From a virus, in the IMG/VR virus record IMGVR_UViG_3300028025_001688, positions 1 through 51,471 of that record: a stretch of 51,471 nucleotides of DNA; one strand, given 5' to 3'. The position numbers and the translations under genes are program-made. The notes under the pieces are model-generated. The model had not been told where the DNA came from. It saw only the letters and a program-made list of their open reading frames with translations, and did no database searches. Positions 41,523 to 49,916 of the stretch are shown in pieces. Within the stretch, counting starts at the first letter, position 1. Each line of letters starts with the position of its first letter.

Positions 41523-41774
41523 TTAACCTTTCAGGAATTCTAATAATTTCTCTTCATTCACTAAACCGACATGTCGTTTAATTTCATTTTCAGTATCATC
41601 AACCAATACCATAGTCGGAACAGAACGAACTCTAAACTCTTGTGCAAGAAAAATGTTTTCATCGATGTTTACATTCTCAACTGGGATTGTAACTTTCTCT
41701 CCAGCATTATTAATTACTTGAGTCAATGCTTTGCATGGACCACACCAGTCGGCATAAAATTTTAACACTTTCAT
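41523..41774 (-). CDS. Thioredoxin
   Basis: 83 residues with the active site WCGPC at 10-14 and cis-Pro in SVPTM (about 51-55). Shorter than E. coli thioredoxin (109). Likely electron donor for the phage ribonucleotide reductase (redox tail CLACEG in NrdA). Own promoter at 41786-41814, which overlaps its ribosome site. Confidence 0.9.
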   Translation of the reverse strand: MKVLKFYADWCGPCKALTQVINNAGEKVTIPVENVNIDENIFLAQEFRVRSVPTMVLVDDTENEIKRHVGLVNEEKLLEFLKG

Positions 41775-41785
41775 TTATATCTCCT

Positions 41786-41814
41786 ATTATACAATAACTT
41801 TTGTTGCAAGACAA
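41786..41814 (-). promoter_or_regulatory. Promoter overlapping the thioredoxin ribosome site
   Basis: Minus strand TTGTCT (41814-41809), 17 bp, TATAAT (41791-41786), then AGGAG immediately. Transcription from this promoter would start within or after AGGAG, leaving almost no leader before the ATG at 41774. Spacer begins TGCAAC rather than TTAATTGC. Confidence 0.65.
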
Positions 41815-42366
41815 TTATGGATTGTTCTTGGAATGTGGAACATCAAACACAAATGTAATTCTTACAACATCTCCAACATTCTTTGTTCCATGAGATTGTT
41901 TATTATCAAACCAAATCAAGTCACCTTCTTCTACTCTTACAGTCTCTCCTCCAACTGTATAGTCATATGCACCTTGGATTGCAAGATGGTATCTGTCTCT
42001 TGTTTGATAGTAAGACCCAATATCAATATGTTGCCCAACTTCTCCACCCACTGGCAATGATAGGAATCCACATCTATCAAATTTCTTAAAGTGTCTCTTT
42101 AAGAAAGAAATAATCTCTGTATGATGATTGCATGCAGGTGTTGATGTAGAGATCTCACTGTCACCAACATACTGGTCTTTAGATGAGATAACTCCCATGA
42201 CTAATTGCAGAACACCTGCTTCAACTGCAGGGAATCCACAATCATCTACAAGATCTCCCACACCCTCAATGTTTTTCTGAGCACCCCAATCCTCTGGATA
42301 CTGATGCAATTGTTTCAGTATCTTAGATACATTTATTCCTTTTTTAATTACTCTGATATTAGCCAA
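41815..42366 (-). CDS. Aspartyl/asparaginyl beta-hydroxylase-like 2OG oxygenase
   Basis: 183 residues from a TTG at 42366, the only plausible start; GGAGG lies 6 bases upstream, inside the last codons of the polymerase gene. HID (113-115), H159 and R169 form the iron/2-oxoglutarate site of the Asp/Asn hydroxylase family: GFLSLPVGGEVGQHIDIG ... IWFDNKQSHGT. Would hydroxylate a protein side chain or a small molecule. Seen in other marine T4-like phages; substrate unknown. Confidence 0.82.
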   Translation of the reverse strand: MANIRVIKKGINVSKILKQLHQYPEDWGAQKNIEGVGDLVDDCGFPAVEAGVLQLVMGVISSKDQYVGDSEISTSTPACNHHTEIISFLKRHFKKFDRCGFLSLPVGGEVGQHIDIGSYYQTRDRYHLAIQGAYDYTVGGETVRVEEGDLIWFDNKQSHGTKNVGDVVRITFVFDVPHSKNNP

Positions 42367-44845
42367 AGAAATCCTCCAATGAACTTTCTTCTTGCGTCTT
42401 CCAACCTAGTGGTTCAATGACAATCTGTAGAGCATCAAGAAATACCTTTTCAAATTGTTTGTCATAATCTATGTATGCTTCCAGTCCAAACTCTTTTGGA
42501 AGATGCTGACTAAAAGCAATCACATCTTCTTGTAGAGGATTTGGTGTGCGGACATAAACAAACTTAATCTTATCACCATCACGAATTGGTTGATACTTCT
42601 TATCTAATCCCATTCGTTTGCAGTGGTGATTGTAAAGCAATGCACCACGAACATGAATTGGTGTTCCCTTTGTATAAATCGGAGAACCAGCATACTGCTT
42701 CATACCATTCACACCACGAGGAAATGCCACTTCATGCACTGGCAGTTTATCAAACTCTTTCTTAAAAGCTGTTACATATGTATGTAGGTCTTTTTGATCG
42801 CCAGCAAGAATAACTTGTAGCGAATCCCTAAGTTTGTCACGAATAACCGCAGGTGTAGACGACTTGACCATCTCCAAACCCATAACTTTGATTTTAGGTT
42901 TCGCAAATTGCACTCCTTCCGAATTATGAACATTAATAACATATCGTTTCTTGGCAGTCCAGATTGCTTTGTCAGCTAGAACTTCTCGTTTCATTTGCAT
43001 CTTCTGACCATATGCATTCATGTAGTCAGCCAATTCGCTGTAACCTTGATCAATGAATGGTTGAAATACTTCTTCGCAGATTTTGTCCATCGTTTTAATC
43101 TTCTGCTCAATAGTTTTACCTTCACAAATCTTCTCAATCAGTTCTTCCAAAGTCAGATAGATTGAGTCAGTATCAATAGCAACAACGAAATCTTTACCCT
43201 CTGTCTTGAGAGTTTTGTTGAGGAATGCATTCAACTTGTTCGCCATCCAACGAATGGATAGCTGACCACTGGTGGTAATACCTTCAGCCATACGAATATC
43301 AAAGTAACGGAAGTACTGATTACCCATTGCACCATAAGCAGAGTTGAGAGCAATCTTCATAGCCATCTGTAGATTGTTTAGACGAGAGATATCTTTTAAT
43401 AGATGAACCTTTGTCTTATCGTTTTGATATTCTTGTTCAACCTTCAACATCTGTTTCTTAAACTTGGAACGATTTATATACATCTGTTCCATCAACTCTG
43501 GCATAAAACCTTTGATGTCTTTACGATATGTCCAACCATTTGCAGTTAAGGTGAGGTCTCTTCGTTTAACATAAGATGTATCCACTTCTTGATTAAGCAA
43601 TTTATCAACGCTGACAGAAAGTTTCTCGCTGGTCAATGTCTCAGGACTTATGTTGTACTGCATAATCAAGTGTGGATACAAACTGTTTAAGTCAAAGGAT
43701 GCTACCCATTTATGCATACCGATAATTGGGTCTTTAACGAAAGCACCTTCGAACTGTGCATCTTTACCTGAAGAAGTCTTTGCTGGAATGACAATACCTT
43801 TCTTGCGCAGGTGATTGTAAATGATAGTATCCCACATACGAACTTGTGAATAAACATCTTCAGGATTAATCTTAGCATTGTATGCCATGGTAAGATGCAG
43901 TTCAATCAAACGCATCTTGTCTTCGAGTTGATCAACCAACTCCACATCGTGAATATTATATTCAACAAACTTATCCCAGTAGTTTGTATAGAAATCTTTG
44001 AAGTCTGTTCCTGGATTCTCTTTCTTCTTGTCGCCCAATTCTTCTTGTGCGATATAATCCAAACGATAAGACTCTTGCTTTGTATATGTATATTTTTTGT
44101 AAAGTTCCAAATAGTCTAGTTGAGAAATACCTAGAATGTCATAGTGAAGTTCTTCGTTACCTTTGATGAATGTCTTGCGTTCATTGATGTAACCCCATGG
44201 ACTAATTTTCTTGGAGAATGAATCACCGAGTTCTCTGTCTAATCTTTTGATAAGATATGGGACATCAAAGAAGTCTGTATTCCAACCAGTGATACAATCT
44301 GGGTAGTTCTGTTGCCACCAAATTATAAACTCTTTCAGCAGTTGTTGTTCATCACGACAATAAACATACTGACAATCTTCTCGTTTGTTTTCATATGGCT
44401 TAGTGCCAAAGGTGATAATGTTCTTTGTTTGTAGATTCTTAATCGTAATTAGAAGAATCTCTTCATTGGCACTGCGGATATCTGGGAATCCATTTTCAGT
44501 GGCAGTTTCAATGTCAATGGTGAACACTTTGATTTGTTCCATGTCCCAATTGACATCGTCTTGATAAGTGTCGCTGATATATTGATATGCGTAATTGGTA
44601 TTACCATACACAGCAAAACCTTCTACATCTTCGTAGCGTTTGACAAACTCTCTTGTATCTTTAATCGTTCCAGGTTTTACTTCATCAACATATGTATCAT
44701 CCAAAGTCTTCCACTTAGATTGCTTCTTAGAAGTGACAAAAAGCGTAGGGTAGAAATCTACCTTACGCTGATATGCTCTTCCTTTATCGTACCCTCTAAC
44801 GAGTATCTTATCGCCCAGTGGATGGACGCTTGTGTAAAATTCCAT
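42359..44845 (-). CDS. 43: DNA polymerase (T4 gp43-like, family B)
   Basis: 828 residues. Exonuclease motif FTIDIET (108-114), ITGWNTDFFDVPYL (185-198), YNIHDVEL (296-303); polymerase motif A FDLNSLYP (384-391), motif B KIALNSAYG (497-505), motif C AIDTDSIY (556-563). Proofreading and polymerase both intact. C-terminus QEESSLEDFFG is the clamp-binding-type peptide expected of a gp43 enzyme. TAATG-coupled to the DexA-like gene upstream. Confidence 0.96.
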   Translation of the reverse strand: MEFYTSVHPLGDKILVRGYDKGRAYQRKVDFYPTLFVTSKKQSKWKTLDDTYVDEVKPGTIKDTREFVKRYEDVEGFAVYGNTNYAYQYISDTYQDDVNWDMEQIKVFTIDIETATENGFPDIRSANEEILLITIKNLQTKNIITFGTKPYENKREDCQYVYCRDEQQLLKEFIIWWQQNYPDCITGWNTDFFDVPYLIKRLDRELGDSFSKKISPWGYINERKTFIKGNEELHYDILGISQLDYLELYKKYTYTKQESYRLDYIAQEELGDKKKENPGTDFKDFYTNYWDKFVEYNIHDVELVDQLEDKMRLIELHLTMAYNAKINPEDVYSQVRMWDTIIYNHLRKKGIVIPAKTSSGKDAQFEGAFVKDPIIGMHKWVASFDLNSLYPHLIMQYNISPETLTSEKLSVSVDKLLNQEVDTSYVKRRDLTLTANGWTYRKDIKGFMPELMEQMYINRSKFKKQMLKVEQEYQNDKTKVHLLKDISRLNNLQMAMKIALNSAYGAMGNQYFRYFDIRMAEGITTSGQLSIRWMANKLNAFLNKTLKTEGKDFVVAIDTDSIYLTLEELIEKICEGKTIEQKIKTMDKICEEVFQPFIDQGYSELADYMNAYGQKMQMKREVLADKAIWTAKKRYVINVHNSEGVQFAKPKIKVMGLEMVKSSTPAVIRDKLRDSLQVILAGDQKDLHTYVTAFKKEFDKLPVHEVAFPRGVNGMKQYAGSPIYTKGTPIHVRGALLYNHHCKRMGLDKKYQPIRDGDKIKFVYVRTPNPLQEDVIAFSQHLPKEFGLEAYIDYDKQFEKVFLDALQIVIEPLGWKTQEESSLEDFFG

Positions 44846-45414
44846 TAAGTTGTTTTTCCATACATTAGTTGCATAGCATCAAGTGCACAGTCGTGGACAG
44901 GATGATGTTTGATCACTTCATGTCGTTTAAATAGTGGATGGTCTACATCTACATATCCATTTGTAGTGCCATAGAGAATATCAATAGCAGTTCTGACATC
45001 TCTCCATACATTATACCCTGTAATTTCTTGCATGTCAACTCTAACTGCCAATGAATCGATTGCCATCTGATCAAGTGAACCTCGTGCCCACATTGTTTGT
45101 TTATCGGCATTTGCAAACTTACTCATATAGTTATAGAATGCATTCAATCCATTTTCTACAGTCATGTCTTCACGAGATGGATCCAAAGAAACCTTACGAA
45201 CATATTCGTGCTGTCCTTTCCACCAATCAAGTGTGCCCTTGGATGATGTTCTTCCTAGTTGTAGTTGCTCCTTCACATCAAACTTTACGAAACATGCATT
45301 GTCAAGTAAGTCTTGATATGTTGGTCGCTTCTCTGGATCAAAGTGAACCATAGCTGCAGAGAGAATCACACAAGTTGATTCTACTCCCAGCGTCTCAACA
45401 TCAAACATAAACAT
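44845..45414 (-). CDS. dexA: DexA-like 3'-5' exonuclease (DEDD family)
   Basis: 189 residues. MFMFDVETLG supplies the first D and E (D5, E7); a second acidic site is at RGSLDQMAID and the last at HDCALDAMQL. Family of T4 DexA and Rv2179c-like RNases. Could degrade host DNA or RNA ends. Sits just upstream of gp43 with TAATG coupling. Confidence 0.82.
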   Translation of the reverse strand: MFMFDVETLGVESTCVILSAAMVHFDPEKRPTYQDLLDNACFVKFDVKEQLQLGRTSSKGTLDWWKGQHEYVRKVSLDPSREDMTVENGLNAFYNYMSKFANADKQTMWARGSLDQMAIDSLAVRVDMQEITGYNVWRDVRTAIDILYGTTNGYVDVDHPLFKRHEVIKHHPVHDCALDAMQLMYGKTT

Positions 45415-45716
45415 TAGAATCCCCGACCTTCACCCTCTTTGGTAAAGAATGCATTAATCTTTTGCTCTTTAGTCCACCCATTAGTGTAATCATTATCAAT
45501 ATCACAAAGGATGAGTGCTTCATCTTCAGAGAGAACACGATGTGATGTGATCACTTCTGGTAATGCCAATTGAGAAAACTCTTTGGCATCTTCCATTGTT
45601 ACATCATCCATGGCATACTCTGGATTAGTTGCTGGTGCTTCGACCATGTAACGCATACGATATGATTGAATCGCTTCAACCATTACCCACACAGAACCTT
45701 CTTTCAAATTACTCAT
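45414..45716 (-). CDS. Small conserved phage protein
   Basis: 100 residues from the ATG at 45716 (GGTGAT upstream). LKEGSVWVMVEAIQSYRMRYMVEAP then DDVTMEDAKEFSQL: beta strand then helices; a recurrent small phage family. C-terminus KINAFFTKEGEGRGF. Overlaps the neighbour by 8 bases. No known function. Confidence 0.65.
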   Translation of the reverse strand: MSNLKEGSVWVMVEAIQSYRMRYMVEAPATNPEYAMDDVTMEDAKEFSQLALPEVITSHRVLSEDEALILCDIDNDYTNGWTKEQKINAFFTKEGEGRGF

Positions 45717-46074
45717 CGCTATCACCTTTCATTGCTAGTGCTTTACCTAAAGATTTCTGCGCAGTACGCAGACCAAATTCCATCTCTCGTTTTTGTTTTC
45801 TTGCCATACTCAACTGACTAAGAGTTTCTTGATATTGTTCATACAAGTCTGTGGTGCTTTTCTGTAGTGATTCAACATATGTAGTTAGTTTATGAATAGT
45901 CACCCATGAACCATCAGCAAGTTTAGTATGCCCATCACGAATACGAAATTCATCAGTCCATCTTTCGTTTAGTTTATACTCTGGCATTGGTTCAAATACA
46001 AACAATTCCTGCTCACCCAACTTCTTTAGGACTGGAGCAAACTGTATAGCGACACTTTCTTTACCATAAAACAT
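45709..46074 (-). CDS. Small protein with C-terminal coiled coil
   Basis: 121 residues. First 60 residues appear mixed (FVFEPMPEYKLNERWTDEFRIRDGHTKLADGSWVTIHKL); the rest is a coiled coil (LQKSTTDLYEQYQETLSQLSMARKQK). Probably oligomeric. Not recognised. One-base coupling to the upstream zinc-site protein. Confidence 0.6.
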   Translation of the reverse strand: MFYGKESVAIQFAPVLKKLGEQELFVFEPMPEYKLNERWTDEFRIRDGHTKLADGSWVTIHKLTTYVESLQKSTTDLYEQYQETLSQLSMARKQKREMEFGLRTAQKSLGKALAMKGDSDE

Positions 46075-46604
46075 TATTCATTCTCCTCATACTCATATTC
46101 TTCCTCACGACCAGCCATTGCTGCATGAACATCACAAAGAGTAGTATGCCAACCATCAGTATATGTTTTTCCTGGAGCACCACATTCTTCGCATGTACGA
46201 TAACTCATACTCTCTGCAAAGTTGATATAACTCCAATGTTTGTCAGTTGCACCATTAACATAGAATCGAAGTCCACCGAACTTCTCTTTTACTTGAACAG
46301 CAACTGGAACCTTCAATGTTTCTTCATCAAGTTTTGCTTTGGCTTCGTCAATCTTTTCTTGGGTGATAATATTTTTACTACCTTCCCACTGTGGTTGATC
46401 AACTTTATCTTTGATAGATTCGTAACGACTCTTGGCTTGACGATAATCACTGGTTAAAAGACCACAAAGAATATCGATGATGTTATACCAACCATCACCA
46501 CATTCAAAACCCCAACACATGGCTGTGACTTGCATATTCTCATGACGATCTCTAAAGATCAGAGGATATTTTGCACAGAGTGATTCGTCTAATTCTTTAC
46601 GCAT
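46074..46604 (-). CDS. Phage protein with C-terminal zinc site
   Basis: 176 residues from the ATG at 46604 (GGAG 6 bases upstream). MRKELDESLCAKYPLIFRDR opening and the middle VQVKEKFGGLRFYV are a common phage pattern; near the end RTCEECGAPGKTYTDGWHTTLC gives a CxxC...C.. zinc site. Acidic tail. May bind nucleic acid. Role unknown. Confidence 0.65.
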   Translation of the reverse strand: MRKELDESLCAKYPLIFRDRHENMQVTAMCWGFECGDGWYNIIDILCGLLTSDYRQAKSRYESIKDKVDQPQWEGSKNIITQEKIDEAKAKLDEETLKVPVAVQVKEKFGGLRFYVNGATDKHWSYINFAESMSYRTCEECGAPGKTYTDGWHTTLCDVHAAMAGREEEYEYEENE

Positions 46605-46606
46605 AA

Positions 46607-46969
46607 TTAACTCCAAGTCCTATGGTCTTCAGCCACATGTTCAATACCATCATACTCATGAATGTGCCATTTAACACCATCAGGAATTTCTACAATACCA
46701 ATTTCTGCTGCCCAACCATTTGCTGACTCACCCAGTTCTTCAAGCACTGCAATTAGATCTGGATCAGAACGATCGTTGTAAAACTCATAATCACTTAGAT
46801 AATGCTCATCATCACCAGCATGACCTGCTTCGTAATAAGAAGCACCAAGAAATGCAGAGTTCTCTTTCTCTACTTTATCAAAAGCGATGCCCTTACGATC
46901 TAGTAATTTCTCAAACGCTTCATTTGAGATACCAAACCCACCGAAACATCTATTAATTGCTACTTTCAT
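46607..46969 (-). CDS. Small conserved phage protein (MKVAINRCFGGFG family)
   Basis: 120 residues from the ATG at 46969; the frame extends upstream to 46987 but MKVAINRCFGGFGIS is the family's usual start. Acidic centre, ends EIPDGVKWHIHEYDGIEHVAEDHRTW. Common in large phages with no assigned role. Overlaps the preceding gene by 17 bases. Confidence 0.65.
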   Translation of the reverse strand: MKVAINRCFGGFGISNEAFEKLLDRKGIAFDKVEKENSAFLGASYYEAGHAGDDEHYLSDYEFYNDRSDPDLIAVLEELGESANGWAAEIGIVEIPDGVKWHIHEYDGIEHVAEDHRTWS

Positions 46970-47198
46970 TTTGTTCTCCGAATACATGATGGAATCTATT
47001 GAATTTTATTCCCAGTGTATGATGTATGACTTTATCTTTAACCATATCTGGAATTGTTGTGTAAGGAAATTCAAGATAGAATGGACATCCATCATTTCCC
47101 CATGTCTGGTCTTTAATAAATCTTTTTACAAGATTCATATCCTGTTTTGATTTAACATCAAAAAATCTTTTTGGTTTTAATCTACTTTCGAGTATCAT
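46953..47198 (-). CDS. Small conserved T4-like protein
   Basis: 81 residues, MILESRLKPKRFFDVKSKQD ... WGNDGCPFYLEFPYTTIPDMVKDKVIHHTLGI. The WG..GCPF.LE.P..TIPDMVKDK pattern recurs next to DNA ligase in T4-like marine phages. ATGA overlap with the ligase stop. Function unknown. Confidence 0.65.
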   Translation of the reverse strand: MILESRLKPKRFFDVKSKQDMNLVKRFIKDQTWGNDGCPFYLEFPYTTIPDMVKDKVIHHTLGIKFNRFHHVFGEQNESSN

Positions 47199-48499
47199 TT
47201 AATAATTTTTGAAGAATCTGCAACATCTTTGTCGTCACGGATTTCTACAAAGACAGGTAGGAACAGACTCTCTTCACCTTGTTTGTTTTTGATTCTAGCA
47301 TTATACTTCACTGCCACGATTTTGTCAACTAAATTTTCTTTCCAATATTGCTTTCGTTGTGCATCATTGAAACCAGATCCTACATTTACCTTTACAATTC
47401 CATCTGCAGACTCGCAAATAATTGCACCAAGCATACCTACTGCCTTACCCTTACCTTCTTCGACTGCAACAATCTTAAGATCGCATTCCAATTCACCTTT
47501 GAATTTAATCTGAGTCTTGCTTCGTTTGTCTTCCCAGATACCACTACCATCTTTAAGAATGATTCCTTCGTAACCAAGAGACAAGTATTCTTGGAAGATC
47601 TCTTGTGCTTGTTCTATTGTTTCTACAATTGTAGATGATACAGCCCATATCTTTTTACCATCTGACTTTTGATTGTTTACAATCTGTTCCAAAGTCGAGA
47701 ATCGTTTTGAGTATGGAGTCGAACACTGACCTGCTTCAAACATAACATAAGGAATTAAATCCCAAACAGATGCGTGTACCATCGATGCTTCTTCAGCAGA
47801 GATCGTACCCTTGTTTGCTTTGTTAAGAATACCATTACCTGTTTGACGATCTGCGAACTGGTGATCACCCTCAAGCATAACCAACAACTCACCATCAAAC
47901 ACACAATCAATATTTCCTGCCAGTCCAGCGAATTCTTTCTCCAGATTACCCAAGAGATGAATCTGTTTACCATTTCGGCTACGGAATTCTACCTTACCAT
48001 CACGAACAATGGCATTGAATCGCATACCATCCATCTTCATCTGAGCATAGGCTGGGAACTTAATCTTGTCAACTAACTTCTGTTCAAATGGACTGCATAA
48101 CATGCAGGGATACTCAGCAATCAATCCACTCCAAACTTTATTGGCAGTGGATACATCAACACCACATTTCAGATCTTTCTGAATGATTCGTTCGATAACT
48201 TTAGCATCATCTGGTGATAAAGATGCGAGCAACATACGAAGATATTCGATTGCTGCATTACCTGTAACAGTGCGAGAAGATAAATCATAAAGTGCTCCAA
48301 GTACATTCTCCAAAGAGGTTTGTTTAGAATCAGTAACATACTGAGGGATCTTACGCTGATAGAATTGCGTAAATGGGTCGAGAGCCAGACGAATGACCTC
48401 ACGCAGAGTTTCGTTATCGCTCTGTGCGTTTAATTGGTCGATCTTGAAATTGCGTGAGGCATTCGCAGCTAGACTATCAAGAAATTTGTTTATGTTCAT
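47195..48499 (-). CDS. 30: ATP-dependent DNA ligase (T4 gp30-like)
   Basis: 434 residues. KMDGMRF (about residue 155) is motif I with the AMP-binding Lys; FDGELLV is motif III, EGIILKD motif IV and IKFKGEL motif V. N-terminal domain like that of T4 ligase. Seals nicks in replication and repair. Starts within the SWIM gene's end (23-base overlap). Confidence 0.94.
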   Translation of the reverse strand: MNINKFLDSLAANASRNFKIDQLNAQSDNETLREVIRLALDPFTQFYQRKIPQYVTDSKQTSLENVLGALYDLSSRTVTGNAAIEYLRMLLASLSPDDAKVIERIIQKDLKCGVDVSTANKVWSGLIAEYPCMLCSPFEQKLVDKIKFPAYAQMKMDGMRFNAIVRDGKVEFRSRNGKQIHLLGNLEKEFAGLAGNIDCVFDGELLVMLEGDHQFADRQTGNGILNKANKGTISAEEASMVHASVWDLIPYVMFEAGQCSTPYSKRFSTLEQIVNNQKSDGKKIWAVSSTIVETIEQAQEIFQEYLSLGYEGIILKDGSGIWEDKRSKTQIKFKGELECDLKIVAVEEGKGKAVGMLGAIICESADGIVKVNVGSGFNDAQRKQYWKENLVDKIVAVKYNARIKNKQGEESLFLPVFVEIRDDKDVADSSKIIK

Positions 48500-48833
48500 T
48501 CACAACTCCATCAATATGTTTACATTTACCGTGATATTTAAAACCAATACATGTGCATGACATTCCATTGTCTGTTTCTTCTACATAATACACATGGTCT
48601 TTACTACCATTAATCTTCCATCGTTTGGCATTTGATTTGTCTTCATAACGCTGGAGGATTTTGAATTTGCGATAACGAGTATCGAATCTTAGTGGATTCT
48701 TAAACTTCATGAAGTCTTTCGGATTGTTCCACTTGAAATATCCAATGATTTTATCCATTGAATCATTCATTAGATATGTATGGTTTGGTTGAAAGTCTGT
48801 AGACCAGACAGTGATTTCTTTAGCAAGAATCAT
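48477..48833 (-). CDS. Small protein with SWIM-type zinc finger
   Basis: 118 residues. CTCIGFKYHGKCKHI near 93-107 fits CxCx(n)CxH, the SWIM zinc finger, used in DNA or protein binding. N-terminal half basic (FMKFKNPLRFDTRYRKFKILQRYEDKSNAKR). Probably DNA-binding. Overlaps the ligase start by 23 bases and its upstream neighbour by 4. Confidence 0.7.
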   Translation of the reverse strand: MILAKEITVWSTDFQPNHTYLMNDSMDKIIGYFKWNNPKDFMKFKNPLRFDTRYRKFKILQRYEDKSNAKRWKINGSKDHVYYVEETDNGMSCTCIGFKYHGKCKHIDGVVNEHKQIS

Positions 48834-49195
48834 GCAGCATCCTTGAAGTAACCATAGGGCAGACCATTAAGGAAACAGAAATATTCCCAGTCGCCATCTG
48901 CTTGACTGGCATCCATAATCCAGCGAAGTGCAGTGGCACGATCTTTCGCACCCATGCAGATGGTATTGGTGACATGCTGTTCAAACTTAGCAGTGGCTTC
49001 TGCTTCTGCTTTCTTCTCTTCAGCGAATACAACTTCAGCCTGTTTGCTGAGTGAGTCCAACTCTTGCTCGAGTTCTTGCTCAGTCATTGCATCGTAGTTC
49101 ATCCAGCGAGGACGCACACCATGAACATCTTTATAAAAGTCATAGTGGGTTGCAGCTAACTGTTCTTTACGACTCAATTCTTCCCAAGATTTCAT
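48830..49195 (-). CDS. Small conserved phage protein
   Basis: 121 residues from the ATG at 49195 (GGAG 6 bases upstream), MKSWEELSRKEQLAATHYDFYKDVHG..., a common start among large phages. Mostly helical and acidic, ending FLNGLPYGYFKDAA. First gene behind the early promoter at 49220-49248. Confidence 0.65.
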   Translation of the reverse strand: MKSWEELSRKEQLAATHYDFYKDVHGVRPRWMNYDAMTEQELEQELDSLSKQAEVVFAEEKKAEAEATAKFEQHVTNTICMGAKDRATALRWIMDASQADGDWEYFCFLNGLPYGYFKDAA

Positions 49196-49219
49196 CACAT
49201 TCTCCATCATAATATAACT

Positions 49220-49248
49220 ATTATACACTAACTCGCAATTAAAGACAA
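49220..49248 (-). promoter_or_regulatory. Early-type promoter with conserved spacer
   Basis: Minus strand TTGTCT (49248-49243), 17 bp spacer beginning TTAATTGCGAGTT, TATAAT (49225-49220). Drives the operon starting at 49195 that includes SWIM protein and ligase. Confidence 0.78.
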
Positions 49249-49251
49249 CTA

Positions 49252-49491
49252 TTAAATTGCAAGACTTTTGCGTGGGAATCCATTTGCAAACCCACCAGTG
49301 CCAGACACAAAGCCACGAGATGACTTTGCAGACATCTTGGACTTAGGTGCACGACGCTTCTTCTCGTCAACTTGAATCACACCACCTTTACGCAAGAATG
49401 CTTTCAATGCCTTCTCACCTTCAGCACGGATCTCTGCTTTGGTTTGCATAGAACGATTGTAAATCACAGCAACAACTTTTTTGTTTTTCAT
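49252..49491 (-). CDS. Small basic protein
   Basis: 79 residues from the ATG at 49491 (frame extends to a GTG at 49527). MKNKKVVAVIYNRSMQTKAEI then a long basic, Ser/Gly-rich tail (KKRRAPKSKMSAKSSRG). Basic composition suggests nucleic-acid or membrane-surface binding. Co-transcribed from the promoter at 49877. Function unknown. Confidence 0.6.
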   Translation of the reverse strand: MKNKKVVAVIYNRSMQTKAEIRAEGEKALKAFLRKGGVIQVDEKKRRAPKSKMSAKSSRGFVSGTGGFANGFPRKSLAI

Positions 49492-49504
49492 AATATAGTT
49501 CCTT

Positions 49505-49846
49505 TTAGTTAAAAGACACAGAGCCAAAACCGATGCGATCTACAAATTTTGCAGTTCCATCTTCACGAACAACCACATCACCAACAGAAACAGAGTGCAT
49601 GCGATCGTGACGAGTAATATTTTTTTCTGGACCAATATTACCGATTTCAAAAACCTGTCCAAAATTTTCTGCTTCGATCGTAGCAACTTTCTTGAAATAT
49701 TCTTTTGCTTCAAGGATCGACTCAGCAGTCGGTTTCCAAGTCACATTCAAATACTTTTCATAGAAAACAGGACGCTGACTCTCAGAAGAATTCACTTCAT
49801 CAATCATTGAGTCGCTAAGCACAAACTGGTAAACATCGTATTTCAT
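49505..49846 (-). CDS. Small conserved phage protein
   Basis: 113 residues from the ATG at 49846 (AAAGGTGAT upstream): MKYDVYQFVLSDSMIDEVNSSESQ ... RPVFYEKYLNVTWKP ... FGQVFEIGNI. Mixed alpha/beta, acidic. First gene of the operon behind the promoter at 49877-49905. Similar proteins occur in marine T4-like phages; no known function. Confidence 0.6.
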   Translation of the reverse strand: MKYDVYQFVLSDSMIDEVNSSESQRPVFYEKYLNVTWKPTAESILEAKEYFKKVATIEAENFGQVFEIGNIGPEKNITRHDRMHSVSVGDVVVREDGTAKFVDRIGFGSVSFN

Positions 49847-49876
49847 CTTATCACCTTTCTTCATCATAATATAACT

Positions 49877-49905
49877 ATTATGCCCTAAGTTGCAATTAAA
49901 GACAA
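49877..49905 (-). promoter_or_regulatory. Early-type promoter with conserved spacer
   Basis: Minus strand TTGTCT (49905-49900), 17 bp spacer beginning TTAATTGCAACTT, CATAAT (49882-49877). Directly follows a terminator (49917-49964). Confidence 0.75.
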
Positions 49906-49916
49906 CAACTAAATGC

